A stretch of 29,995 bases of DNA, from the IMG/VR virus record IMGVR_UViG_3300031576_000015, positions 1 to 29,995 of that record. One strand, 5' to 3'. The position numbers were made by a program, and so were the translations under genes. Of this stretch, positions 12,601-21,800 are shown one piece after another (position 1 is the stretch's first letter; each line of letters begins with the position of its first letter). This DNA is from a virus. The notes under the pieces are model-generated. The model searched no databases. It was not told where the DNA came from and saw nothing but the letters and a program-made list of their open reading frames with translations.

Positions 12601-13907
12601 AGGGGCCGCCCCTGACTAACCGAGCGGGAATGGCGCCGGGTGTGGACATAAGGGCCGAGGGCGGGCAAGTGGCCGCGCCGCCGAGCCTGCACCAGTCGGG
12701 CAAGCGGTACGTCTGGCTGACCCCGGATGGGCTATTGCCGGCAGAACTGCCGGAGCTGCCGGTGTGGTTGGCCGAGGAAATCAAGACTCGGGCCAACGTG
12801 CAGGCGGTCCCGATATCGGGCGAGGGCCGTAACATCCCGCCGGCGCGTATCGACGAGGTGGTGGATCAACTACTGCCCTACTACGTCGAAGGTCGGCGCC
12901 ACGACATGCAACTGGCCCTGGCCGGGTTTCTGGCCAAGCGCAACTACCAGATGGCCGACGTGGAGGATTTGGTGATTCGGCTGGCCAATGCGGCTGAGGA
13001 CACCGGTGAACTCAACGACCGTCTGATGGTTGTGCGGGATACCTATCGGAAGGTGACGGTTGGCGAGACCGTTGCTGGGAGTGACAAGCTGCGGGACTAC
13101 CTGCCAGCCGATGCACTGGACCGGCTCCTCGAGCTGTTTGGTTCTCTTAGGAAGGTGGGCGTTATCGAGGTTATGCACGGCCCAGATTTCGTTGCGAAGA
13201 AGCGGGAAGAGGTGAGCTGGCTCATTGATAAGCTGCTTCCAACGGCCGGTATTTGGATGATGTCAGGCCACCCTGGGGCCGGCAAGACGACCCTGGCTCT
13301 GCAGTTTGCCTTCAGTCTGGCCGCCGGTATGGACCTATGGGGATTGTACGCGGTCCCGAAGGCTGTGAAGGTGTTGTATCTCCAGGCCGACAACCCGCCC
13401 CACATGTTCGAGGACCTGGTTCGTCGGTTGTCACAGCGGATGCCAGGGGCCCTGGCCAACATGTACTTCTCCAATGTCACCAAGTCCATCAAAGTCAACA
13501 CTGAGCAGGGCTATGAAACTATGCGCCAGCTGGTTGAGCTGTATACCCCGGACATGATCCTTCTTGACACCATCCGGGATTTCCATAGTGCTAACGAAAA
13601 CGACCCCACGGCCGTGGCGGAAACATTGGATGCCTTGAAGTCGATCCGGGGTAACCGGTCGATCTCCGTCGGGTTCATCCATCACCACTCTAAGGGATCG
13701 GCTACTGAACGCATGCAGATAGAGAAGCACATGGGATCGATGCGGTTCGTCACCCCGGTGGACCTATCCATGTCCCTGACCTTCGATGAGAAGGAGATGG
13801 GCTATGTCATCCTACGGTTCACCAAGATTCGATGGGCGGCTGGGCAGCAGCCCGTAACTCTGCAACGGAGGGACAACTGGTACGAACACGTTGGCGGGGG
13901 TGTGTAA
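9651..13907 (+). CDS. UDG-exonuclease-DNA polymerase A-PrimPol-helicase fusion
   Basis: A 1418-residue replication protein. Residues 1-170 resemble family 4/5 uracil-DNA glycosylase: GEGPG (28-32), GRPFVGPAG (39-47), NAVPC (68-72), HPAA (147-150). Residues 200-390 form a DnaQ-type 3'-5' exonuclease: D205-x-E207, HNGKYD (D269), Y368-x3-D372. Residues 400-825 form family A polymerase: motif A DFSLIELR (572-579), motif B R621-x3-K625-x3-F629-x3-YG, motif C HD (770-771). Residues 860-1030 form an archaeo-eukaryotic-type prim-pol: DIDP (948-951), TGGDGLH (972-978), GVDIR (997-1001). A primase-C-type helical linker follows. Residues 1175-1418 form a RepA/RecA-like ATPase: GHPGAGKTT (1206-1214), ILLD Walker B (D1306). 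No 5'-3' exonuclease is present. Individual domain pairs occur in phages; the full five-part set on one chain is the notable point. Confidence 0.9.
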   Translation: MASCPIHPGCHAYVPWNGPETARLAVIGEGPGAQEFQTGRPFVGPAGHVLDTELARVGIPRSEVFAYNAVPCFGNTIPRTPTEKDLKVWRQHLLDKLIEVKPEVILAVGGWATGAIIGKRRITTEQGAERRVRLAPDYEPWVMPCFHPAATLHDPNKKPDFIKTITRTEQLLNGKIVEWYAGYKIVDDTTIAEAVSDLSDTVLSVDIESAKSEVVVVGLGNPGRPIWVFPVGHPEVDPAVQARLRAAVRGIFDATMRDGIRVMHNGKYDTQALKAEGLMSMADRGVDWDGVLVGHLLDETRADKGRLKLKVLGQELFGIQRYWTVPISTMHTVQQGKKTVTKLVEVPLDAMLRTGRAREVPLETLAEYNARDVALTLMVKDAFDKDFLADQKLVRLYQKLVLPAYHAMEPIERAGLPTDMPTLQKLEVDYATDLAGIDAELNQMFSGEVSNWNSDAQLRKLLFDKLGLPVVRRTTIENEPSVDVSSLMLLKGNHPVIDLLLRRSEADKRVTTVQTLKDHIAPDGRIHPTFVVAGPSTGRTSSRDPNVQNIPRGKGIRDIIRARPGYKLVELDFSLIELRWGAHVYNEPKLKSLLQQGKDLHRYTASLAYGKPMDAISSSERTHGKTANFLLLYGGGPDKLSTHLRDNGVTELEAQQALVAMGQMANSEDPIYFLALALWKAFHRAYPALKPAHEMITREIRRNKTVRTLFGRVRRLPGIDSANRKEAIHAALSGINTLVQGPASDTMLLALPGLVEMAPKYGALIVDVVHDAVLAEVPEDQVIPFAKHAKQILETPDFAQFDVTFDIPILVDAKVGHSWGSLKDLREESEVPQTYEVQGPTATPDPKVLPEAPVEVEQALEPFAAALAYQARGWSVIQLTAPGQGFQAGGKAPAINWEPYQHRHATIQEIQAWFGKRGDGGNAVPHSKNGKHNIGIVTGSVSKLVVIDIDPKKGGLDWLKEKNLTSPATVRTGGDGLHLYFHYEGPPLTNRAGMAPGVDIRAEGGQVAAPPSLHQSGKRYVWLTPDGLLPAELPELPVWLAEEIKTRANVQAVPISGEGRNIPPARIDEVVDQLLPYYVEGRRHDMQLALAGFLAKRNYQMADVEDLVIRLANAAEDTGELNDRLMVVRDTYRKVTVGETVAGSDKLRDYLPADALDRLLELFGSLRKVGVIEVMHGPDFVAKKREEVSWLIDKLLPTAGIWMMSGHPGAGKTTLALQFAFSLAAGMDLWGLYAVPKAVKVLYLQADNPPHMFEDLVRRLSQRMPGALANMYFSNVTKSIKVNTEQGYETMRQLVELYTPDMILLDTIRDFHSANENDPTAVAETLDALKSIRGNRSISVGFIHHHSKGSATERMQIEKHMGSMRFVTPVDLSMSLTFDEKEMGYVILRFTKIRWAAGQQPVTLQRRDNWYEHVGGGV
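12128..12143 (+). promoter_or_regulatory. Internal ribosome binding site and GTG at the polymerase/primase junction
   Basis: Within the fusion gene, GGAGG (12128-12132, inside AAGGGAGG) lies eight bases before an in-frame GTG at 12141, which encodes V831. This is exactly where the polymerase domain ends (its last conserved block is VGHSWGSLKDL) and the linker to the prim-pol begins. It could start a separate 588-residue primase-helicase, or it could be a relic of a formerly separate gene. Confidence 0.6.
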
Positions 13908-14131
13908 TGACGCCAACTAATAAGAGGTCATCCACTATACCGTCCTTCCCGAAGACGCGGGAGTACGCATGCAATAACTGTGGAAGGTCGCTGGCCCGGC
14001 GTCTTGGTTGGTTTGTGGTAGATTGGAACTCAAAGGACGATGCAGTAGAGTGTTTGTGCGAAGAGTGTTGGCAAGCATGGAAGACCATGCGGCGTATTGG
14101 CGGGCCGGAGGTTAATAGTGACACATCCTAA
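13907..14131 (+). CDS. Small zinc-binding protein, 74 aa
   Basis: A 74-residue protein with two cysteine pairs, CNNC at about residues 22-25 and CLCEEC at about 49-54, separated by a beta-hairpin-like segment (RRLGWFVVDW). This is a typical small zinc ribbon or treble clef. The ATG shares a base with the stop of the polymerase fusion (TAATG), so the protein is translationally coupled to it. It might be an accessory factor for the replication protein, but this rests only on position. The family is not recognised. Confidence 0.6.
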   Translation: MTPTNKRSSTIPSFPKTREYACNNCGRSLARRLGWFVVDWNSKDDAVECLCEECWQAWKTMRRIGGPEVNSDTS

Positions 14132-14483
14132 ATTGATACGGCCTCCACTAGTGGAAGTAGAATGGATGGATGCGGTGGACCGTAAGTTCTCCGGTCCTGT
14201 GCCCGAGGCTATTCGGCGGGGCAGACTCTACCGTCGATTCCAGGCCGGGTACCTGATCCACCAAGATGAGGAAGTCACTCTGCTCACGCAGACCTGGGAT
14301 CCGCCCGACGTGACTGAACATGAGGAGGAGCCGCAGGTTGATGCCTTGACGGTGATCCCTACTAAGTGGATTGTGAAGATCAGGCATAGGATGAAGAAAC
14401 GTGAGCGACGAAAGGCCGAAGCGCCCAGTATGCTGCTCGAGTCGCTCGAAGGCCGGCGCCCGCCACTTCCAGTATCGGAGTAA
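14118..14483 (+). CDS. Hypothetical protein, 121 aa, last gene of the rightward block
   Basis: A 121-residue protein starting at a GTG with GGAGG six bases upstream, overlapping the previous gene by 14 bases. The N-terminal half has PPLVEVEWMDAVDR and RGRLYRRFQAGYLIHQDEE with strand-like spacing, then LTQTWDPP and ALTVIPTKWIVKIRHRMKK. The tryptophans and the strand pattern suggest a small beta domain followed by a basic helix. Many phages carry small proteins of this general look near replication genes, without known function. It is the last gene before the terminator region. Confidence 0.55.
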   Translation: MTHPKLIRPPLVEVEWMDAVDRKFSGPVPEAIRRGRLYRRFQAGYLIHQDEEVTLLTQTWDPPDVTEHEEEPQVDALTVIPTKWIVKIRHRMKKRERRKAEAPSMLLESLEGRRPPLPVSE

Positions 14484-14505
14484 TGTTACCTTGCGCCCAA
14501 GGGCG

Positions 14506-14538
14506 ATCCCGCCAAGCTGGCGGGATTCCTGGCGGGAT
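14506..14538. promoter_or_regulatory. Hairpin with two alternative 3' arms
   Basis: ATCCCGCCA (14506-14514) can pair with TGGCGGGAT at 14518-14526 across a three-base loop, or with a second identical copy at 14530-14538. The nine-base stems are mutually exclusive. No T-tract follows directly, so it may be an RNA-stabilising or processing structure rather than a terminator. Confidence 0.5.
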
Positions 14539-14547
14539 CCTCGATTT

Positions 14548-14575
14548 AAAAACAAAAGACTAGGCTTTCGCCTAG
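14548..14575 (-). terminator. Intrinsic terminator for the leftward virion block
   Basis: On the minus strand, CTAGGC-GAAA-GCCTAG forms a six-base stem with a GAAA loop and is followed by TCTTTTGTTTTT. This is a good Rho-independent terminator for transcripts coming from 29995 toward 14613, and it lies after the last leftward gene. Confidence 0.75.
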
Positions 14576-14589
14576 CCATTTATGATTGC

Positions 14590-14613
14590 AGCCACTCGTG
14601 AGGGTGGCTTTTC
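14590..14613 (+). terminator. Intrinsic terminator for the rightward replication block
   Basis: AGCCAC (14590-14595) pairs with GTGGCT (14604-14609) around an eight-base loop, followed by TTTTC. It faces the leftward terminator, so each operon passes the other's hairpin before ending. The stem is short and the T-run brief, so strength is uncertain. Confidence 0.6.
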
Positions 14614-14939
14614 TATTCCCCAAATAAGACTACGTTCAGCAACCTCATCAGGACCGCTTCCCGTAGTACACGCGATTTGAAGAACTCGGTTTCCATCTGA
14701 CGTACCGTCTTCTCGGCCAGGTCGTCGTCATGGGTGTGAATCAGCTCATGGATCGTGGTCACCACTAAGCTATCGGCCCGGGACCACTGCTTGGCTCCGA
14801 ACAGCCCGATGACTATGGTTCCATCCTCCCGACAGAAACCGTCCACAGCGCGCCCATCAACGATAGCCTTCTCCATAACCTCGATGGGAGTATCTGCGAG
14901 GAGCCGAATCAACCCCGGGACTGTGGGTTTCCTGGGCAT
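14613..14939 (-). CDS. HExxH metallopeptidase-like protein, 108 aa
   Basis: A 108-residue protein with a zinc-protease signature, TTIHELIHTHDDD, where H64-E65-x2-H68 would bind zinc and activate water. Acidic residues just after it could supply the third ligand. The size and layout resemble small stand-alone peptidase domains of the SprT/IrrE type, but the family cannot be fixed by eye. It follows the lytic transglycosylase by three bases at the end of the virion block, so it may process a virion or host envelope protein, or act at lysis. No signal peptide or membrane segment is visible. The gene ends next to the convergent terminators. Confidence 0.6.
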   Translation of the reverse strand: MPRKPTVPGLIRLLADTPIEVMEKAIVDGRAVDGFCREDGTIVIGLFGAKQWSRADSLVVTTIHELIHTHDDDLAEKTVRQMETEFFKSRVLREAVLMRLLNVVLFGE

Positions 14940-14942
14940 GTC

Positions 14943-15806
14943 TTACTCTGTAAGGAAGGGCTGGTACTCTTTTGGTAGGGCCGCCTTTACCTGTGGACTC
15001 AGGAAGGGCAGCATCTTGATTAGCATTGCAATCCGATCGGCCTTGGGATCAGCTATCATCTGTGGTAGCAGGGAAGCCATGGAGACGGCCGGCATCTCTG
15101 TTTTGGGGAGTGGGAAGCTGGGTAGGCCTGGTGCCGGTGGGGCTTGCCCACCCGGGGCTGTCGTATTACCCCTGAGTTGGGGTGGCATGGTTGCCGGTGG
15201 CAAGTCTGCCGGTATGTTGGCCGGAGATCCCCATGGCGGCAGCCCGTATCGTTGCCGTGCTCCTCTGATTAGTTCTGCCTCTGTACGTGTTCTTCCAGTC
15301 AGCCCTTCGTTAGCCATACCTGCCATGCGCATTATGCCAGCAACATACTTTTGGGTCCCGGCGTACGGTGGGATGCCCTTGTACCGCTTCACAGTCGCAC
15401 CACCGGCGTTATATCCGGCTAGGGCCAATTCCCAGCTACCCAGGTTCTTGTATAGGGCGGCCATGTGTTGCGCGGCCCAATCTAGGGACTGCTCCGGGTT
15501 GGTCGGGTCCACTTCCCGGCGCCATAGGGGCATGATTTGAGCGATGCCCACTTCCCCATCCTTGCCACGGGCTGTCGGGTTGAAGCCGCTCTCCCACTGG
15601 ATCTGGGCGACAAACAGTTGCTCTGGTACGCCATAACGACGAGCGGCCTCACGGGCCTTTTGGGCGTAGTACGCTCGACCATCACGGCTGGGCGGAGCAC
15701 CAACATGCGTGGTCTGTGGGGCGTTTGGCACACGAGCCTGCGTCGATAGCTTGGGGCCCCCAAATGGGGCGGGGCTAGGGACCTGGGGTGGGGTGAGTGC
15801 GGCCAT
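14943..15806 (-). CDS. Virion-associated lytic transglycosylase
   Basis: A 287-residue protein with a soluble lytic transglycosylase (SLT) domain at residues about 45-150. The catalytic glutamate is E72 in IQWESGFNP, followed by GEVGIAQIMP and the closing motif LALAGYNAG (127-135). Such enzymes cleave the glycan strands of peptidoglycan to let phage DNA through the wall. There is no signal peptide, and the first 40 residues and the region 170-250 are proline-rich and flexible, as in virion-carried enzymes. The ATG overlaps the stop of the giant polyvalent protein, so the two are made together and probably enter the particle together. Confidence 0.88.
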   Translation of the reverse strand: MAALTPPQVPSPAPFGGPKLSTQARVPNAPQTTHVGAPPSRDGRAYYAQKAREAARRYGVPEQLFVAQIQWESGFNPTARGKDGEVGIAQIMPLWRREVDPTNPEQSLDWAAQHMAALYKNLGSWELALAGYNAGGATVKRYKGIPPYAGTQKYVAGIMRMAGMANEGLTGRTRTEAELIRGARQRYGLPPWGSPANIPADLPPATMPPQLRGNTTAPGGQAPPAPGLPSFPLPKTEMPAVSMASLLPQMIADPKADRIAMLIKMLPFLSPQVKAALPKEYQPFLTE

Positions 15807-18800
15807 TAGTATAGTCTCGACTTTCTCCTCTTCTTTACTGGGAGCTCAAGACCCGGCTCAACCCGTTCCAACTCTGGGAAGACGCCCGGTCGTAGCTCGG
15901 TTGGTACCTGTCTAGCTGCTCTCTCAAGTAGGGTTCGTTCCCATTGCTCCTGCTCGCGAGCAAAGTCCTTGGCATCAAGTCCAAGCTCCGCTCCCTGGGC
16001 GGCGATGTCCATAGCCTTTTCGTAATCGCCCTTGTTCCAGGCTTGCAGGTAGTCCAACCGAAGTTTATTGGCCTTGCGTGTGTACCAGCTGATAACCTGG
16101 CCCCGTGGTCCGTAGCGTTCATATGTCTCCCCGGCCAATGACTCTTCCGGCAATCGGCCACCGATAGCCTTCAGGATGGTTTTGTAGCCCCTGAAGGGAT
16201 CCTCAGACAGGTCTATGGTCATAGCTCCTTCCTTAGTGGGGGAGCGAAGCTGGCCTGGCTCGACATAGCCACTTTCCTCTATGATGGGTAGGGGTATGGG
16301 TAGCTGTTCGCCACCAATCTGTAGCAGCTGTGGGGTCTTACCGGTGTGGCTCTTGACGGAGTAGTAAATGGACCACAGCTGCACTGGGGCCAGGGCCTTC
16401 CAGAGGGCATCGGCGTGGATTTCGTCTCGGTGGTAGAAGAAGTCTGATATGGCCACCCGCAGATCGTTGAATAGGCCGGCCCACACGCTGAAAGCACGGG
16501 CTGCCTTGCCGACTGCTACATCAGGCTGCAAAGCCACCATGGCAGCATTTTCGAAATCCACGGTTAGACCGATGCGCTGGGACAAATCTAGGCCGAGTAC
16601 CGAGCCGATACCACGTAATGGCACATCTCCAAAGCGGCCCAGCTCTGGCTTGAGGCGCTTGAGCTCGTCTAGGAACGAGAAACCCAGGCCGGTTTGTGGA
16701 TCCTTCTTCCAGTGCTCGAAGACGAACTTGTCCATCATTTCGACGGCCGGGATGCCGAGTAGGCCGGTGAAGGCGGTGCTGACAATCAGAAAGCGGGATA
16801 GCTCTTTCCAGTATGGATCGTACCTCTGTACAGCTGATCGTGGCTGTACCAGGTCTGTGATGAAGTTGACCTCGTGGAGGAAATACGGCTTAAACTGTAA
16901 CAAGAACCGGACGAATGGGTTGCGAAACATGGCGGGCAGGGCCTCTATACCATAACGGAACTGGGTGCGGTCAACAGCCCACTTCTTGGCGAACTCTATG
17001 GACTTTTCGTGGGACCACCCGCGATCCAGGCCCTTAGCATAGCCACCGAAGGCGGCTGTGGCTCGGTTGATCTTCTCTGCAGTGTTGAACATCGATAGAA
17101 TGAACATACTGACTTTGCGGCCCTTATAGTACCCGTCAATGGCCCACTTGGGTATATATAGATCGACATCCATGGCCTTGGCCAAAGTATCCAGACGCAC
17201 ACCCTTGTAGGTAGCATGTGGATTCATCATAGATTCCGTGGTTAGCTTTATGCCCGTGAAGGTATGGTTGCCTAGGACTGGGTAGGTGTTGATGGCAGTC
17301 TGAGTCAGATTGACCAGGGCGGACATGGGGTTGCCCAGCTTCCATAGACTCATCAAGCGGGAAGCCTGTTGCAATACCTTGCGCGTGTACCAGCCATGGG
17401 ACCCGCCATAGAAGTAGACCAGATTGTCGATGGACTGCTCAGTAGCAGATGGCCGGCTTGTATCGATAGCACCGGCCCACTCTTCCATATACTTATAGGC
17501 CTGGTAGAGACGGCGGTTGTGCTGTGGACCGGGTTTTAGCTCGGGCAGGGCCCGAACCTGGTCCAAAATGAGATTGGCATCCTTGCGGAAGGAGTTCCCT
17601 TCGATACCAACTGTGAGGGCACGAATGTAGGTATTCAGAGCGTCTACCGGATTCTTGACGTAGCTGCTCAGGAACAGCTTGCGGGGCTGCAATGGACCGA
17701 TGAATCTTTTCTTGGGTGCAATGCCCAGTTCCCCGGACTCTAGTAGAGCCTTCCATACTGTAGCTGAGGATAGGCGGAGCCCAGGGCCGGCAGTGAAACC
17801 CCAGGCCGCGTAGTGTGACTGGGCAGCGGCTGTGACTTCCTTGGATAATGCCTTGGATAGGTGACCCAGGGCCTTGGCCGATAGCCAGTGTTGTATCTCG
17901 CCCGGCAGGTTGGTACGTGGGAAGATGGTGATACCATCATCTGCTAGGATCTTTTGGACGGCCGCCGGTCCTTGGGTTCTGTAGATCTCCCGTAGGGACA
18001 CGGGGCCCCAGTTGGCATTATTCATGATATGCTGCAGGGCCTCCTGGAAGGTGTCGAAGAACTCCATAGAGGTTCGGTCCTGTGCGGTGGCTAGTCTGTG
18101 GTTATAAGCTGCCCACTCCCCACGGAAGTTGTGTGGGAAATAGTCCGGACGATAGTTGGGATTGACCTTGTTGAATGGCTGATGGAAGGTCTGATTGCTG
18201 ACCCAATTGGTCTTGCCCGGAACCGGGATCATACCTTCCAGCTCTACCATGCCATTGGATAGATAACGCTTGACTAGATACTTTTCGGTACGTCCGAAGA
18301 AGTCACGGGAAATGACTGAGTTCTGGGTGGCCTTGGTGCCGTTATATTCCGCTGCCCAATCCAATAGCCGACGTATATCGTTAGCTACTATCTGTAGGGT
18401 CGGCGGCAGCGTAGGAATGGCTAGACGTCCCTCGGAGGCAGCCACGATCTGTTGCTGCTGGGCATCCGGTAGATGGCCGATGAGTCGGTTCACCTGCTCG
18501 CGGAAATCGATGGAGTGCCGCATCTTCTCGTTGGTGAAGACAACTCCACGGTCCAACAAAGCAGGTAATAAGTCCTTAGCGAATTGGATGATATTCCCTG
18601 TTGTCAGGGTAATCGGCTTGGGAAGCTGGCCGGTTGTGGTTTCGGCCGGACCAACACGGGACCAATGTTCGGGTAGACGAGTCCACCAGGCTGTAACATC
18701 GCTGATCGCATCAGCCAAACTGATCCGTGGGCGTCCGATAGACTTCTCCACCAATTCGGCGGCAGGATCATCGGGGCCGCTGAAGCGTATGAAACCGCCC

Positions 18801-21800
18801 TGGTTTTTGAGTATATCCCGTATCCGCTGCGCCAACTCATCGAAGAACTGGGAACGCTCGGGATCGCGGACTGGGCCGAAGATCGGATCCTTCAGAGCCT
18901 CGGCTATTTCCACAGCCTCACCTGTGAGCTTGGCGGTCTCTCCGACTCCCTTATCGGCTATTGTCTCGTAGACGCCCCGGCGGAGTAGGGAGGCCTCTTT
19001 CTCAAGGACACGAACAGCATGGTCCATCATTCGTAGGGCAGTTTTGTTGTCTAGTTCGGATCGAACCGACGACATAGCGCCCATAAGCTGGTCCATTCGG
19101 TGGAGTAACCAGTCGCGCCGGTCGTCGCCAAATTTGGCAACGTTGGCCTTCTCGCGCTCAATGAAGTTGGTCAGCCCGCGCTCGAAGTATTGGGCGGACC
19201 CTGCGATCAGGCGTTCCACCTGTGGGGAGGCCGCCGCTTCCCGTAGTGCAGGACTAGTCAGGCTACCCCCGACAGCCCGGAGGTGTGCTTCCTGGCCAGG
19301 CACGGTATACCAGCGGTTGAACAGGCCCTGTATGTGCTTGAACAGGCCCTGTATGTGCTTGGCCAGACCGGCCTCAGTGGGCTCGATTGGGGAGAAGACG
19401 AAGTCAATGGCGGCTCGTGCCCTCTCGCTTTCGCGTTCTAGCATGACGACCACAGGATTTCTGGTCGGTGTAGTCTGGGACATGGCCTGCTTCAAGAATG
19501 CAATGGAGGCATTAATCTCCTCCTCCATCATTTGCAGACGTCCCTTATCTGGAGTTTTCTTGATGGCTGCACGAACTTGAGATAGGCGCCTCTGGGCATC
19601 TGCCAGAGCCTTAGCTATAACGTCAATTTTGATTTCTGGAGCTGTGTATTCCAGTAAGGGACCAATCTTCTCTAATCTGGCGGCTAGGGATGGGAAGATT
19701 TCCTGCAGGCTGCGCTTCTCGAAGTCGGCAGCCTTCATTTCCACAGCCTCGGTCAGGGCGGCTTCTAGCTGTGCCACGAGTGCTTGGTTGCCCTCCGCTC
19801 GGGCCTGGGTGAGTTGCTTGTTGAATTCCTTCAGAACCCGCTCGCGGACGAAGGCTCCCTTTTCAGCCTGGAATGGGGCACCAAGTAGGGTCTTGGCCTG
19901 CGCCTCGAATTCTGTGGGTGAGAGGGTCCGTAGTTGTTCCATCCTCTCTACGGTACCAACCACGGTTCGGCCGATGCGACGGGGCTCCCCAATGATCAGT
20001 CTGGTGTCCTGGGCTACCCGACGGATTTGGTGTAGCAGGTCAATGGGGTCACCGCCATATTCGGTACCGGCTCGCTGTGCCAGGATACCTAGTGCTCGTC
20101 GGCGGTAGCCGGTTACTCCAGCACCGCCTGGGTAGAAGTAGGCCAGCCCCTTCTCAGCAGCTGCGAAGATTTCCTCTAGCATCTGTCGCGCTTCGGCGGC
20201 CACTTCTGTCTCTCGAACGCGGGCCTTAGCCGGGTCCTTGAGGAGAGCGACTTCTTTCTTGTGTGGGTAGGTGTGTAGATTATCTATGGCATGTCGCTGT
20301 ACAGCCTGGATCATGGCTTCGCGATCAGGACGCAGAGCCTCCAGGGCAGACCGGTTATCATAGACAACCTCCCCCTCGCCAATCAGGGATGGTCGTGCAG
20401 TTCTATAACCCTCCGGGAATAGACGCTTTTCGAGACCGGCCCCCATGCGTTGGTTGAGGATGTAGTTGGGCTGACGACGGGCGATGTCCCATACCTCTCC
20501 ACGGGGTGGATCGTCGAAGCGATTCTCTGCGTTGCGTATAAAGCCTAGAATAGAGTTATGAAGTCGTTCGCGGGTGAGTGGGCCTTTTGGACCAGGCAGG
20601 CCAGACAGATTGATGTAGAAGGAAGACAGGCCACGTTGTGGGGAGTAATAGGGCACAGTGACCCGTACTGGCAATCGGCCACCCTGCTGGATGATCTTCT
20701 CCACAACTCGGTTGGCTACTGTACGGTAGAGTCTATCAATTTCCAGTAATGTCTTAGCCCCTTCCTTGTAGTACACCAGATCTACTATCTGGCTCTTCAT
20801 GCCGGCAGCAGCCTCTGGTGTTCGCTCGAGCAGCTTGGCCAGGGCATTGCTAAGCTCCTCCCCTATGATCTCGGGGTTGGCGGCGGCCCGCTCGGAAATG
20901 TCGTCCAGGGTGGCTAAGAATGCTTCGGCTTGTGGTTTGTTATACTGCTCGAACACCATCTTGCGGATTTCGCGTTGCTGGCCGGCCCTCAACACGAATG
21001 GGCCCTCTGGGGATGCGGATTGACGCAGGAAGCCGGCGCGGCCCAATAGATCATCAATGCGTCGAATACCTACTCCTTCGATCCCGGTTAGCGGGATGCG
21101 CTTGCGCCGTAGGACTTCTAGGAAACGAATGTAATCCGGGTAACGGGTATTCTGCCACAAATGGGCCATGTCCTCGAACTTCATTCGCCCACGCAGTTCC
21201 TTGGTGAGCTGGGCGGCAATGCCGTTGATGCCGGCCTCCTCGGCCATACGGTAGTCATCGAGCCCGATGCCACCTAGCAGGTTGTAGAAGTAGTTGGTCT
21301 CGTTTGCCAAGCGAGCCGCTGGTGCGTTAGGATCCAATCCGCGTAGTCGGGAGAAAATGTCTCGGCCTACATCGCCCGTGTGTGTCAGTAGCTTGGCGAC
21401 CTCGGCATCCCCAATAGTCTTGTCAGGAGAGACTAATTGGAATTGCTCAGGAACGGAAACGCGGATAGCTGGCAGGGTCACCTGTAGTGGGAAGTAGCCA
21501 CGTACCTCACCTGGCGTGAAGGTCTTCTCACGTACGAGACCTGTCTTGGTGCGACGGGAGCCAAAGTCCCATCTGATGCGACCAAACTCCGACCGCAGCT
21601 TGCTCTTGTTAAATTGGCCAGATGTGTCCACGATCTTGATGTATGATTGGCCACGCTCCGGACTGATCCAGTCGAACTCGATCTTGGGAGAGATGGCTGC
21701 CGGGCCCTGCTCCAGCTCGAGCTTGTTCTTCTGCTCGGACAGACTGCCCAGGATGCGCTGCTGCTTCTTGATGTAAGCCTGTAGCTTGGCACGCTCGTCC

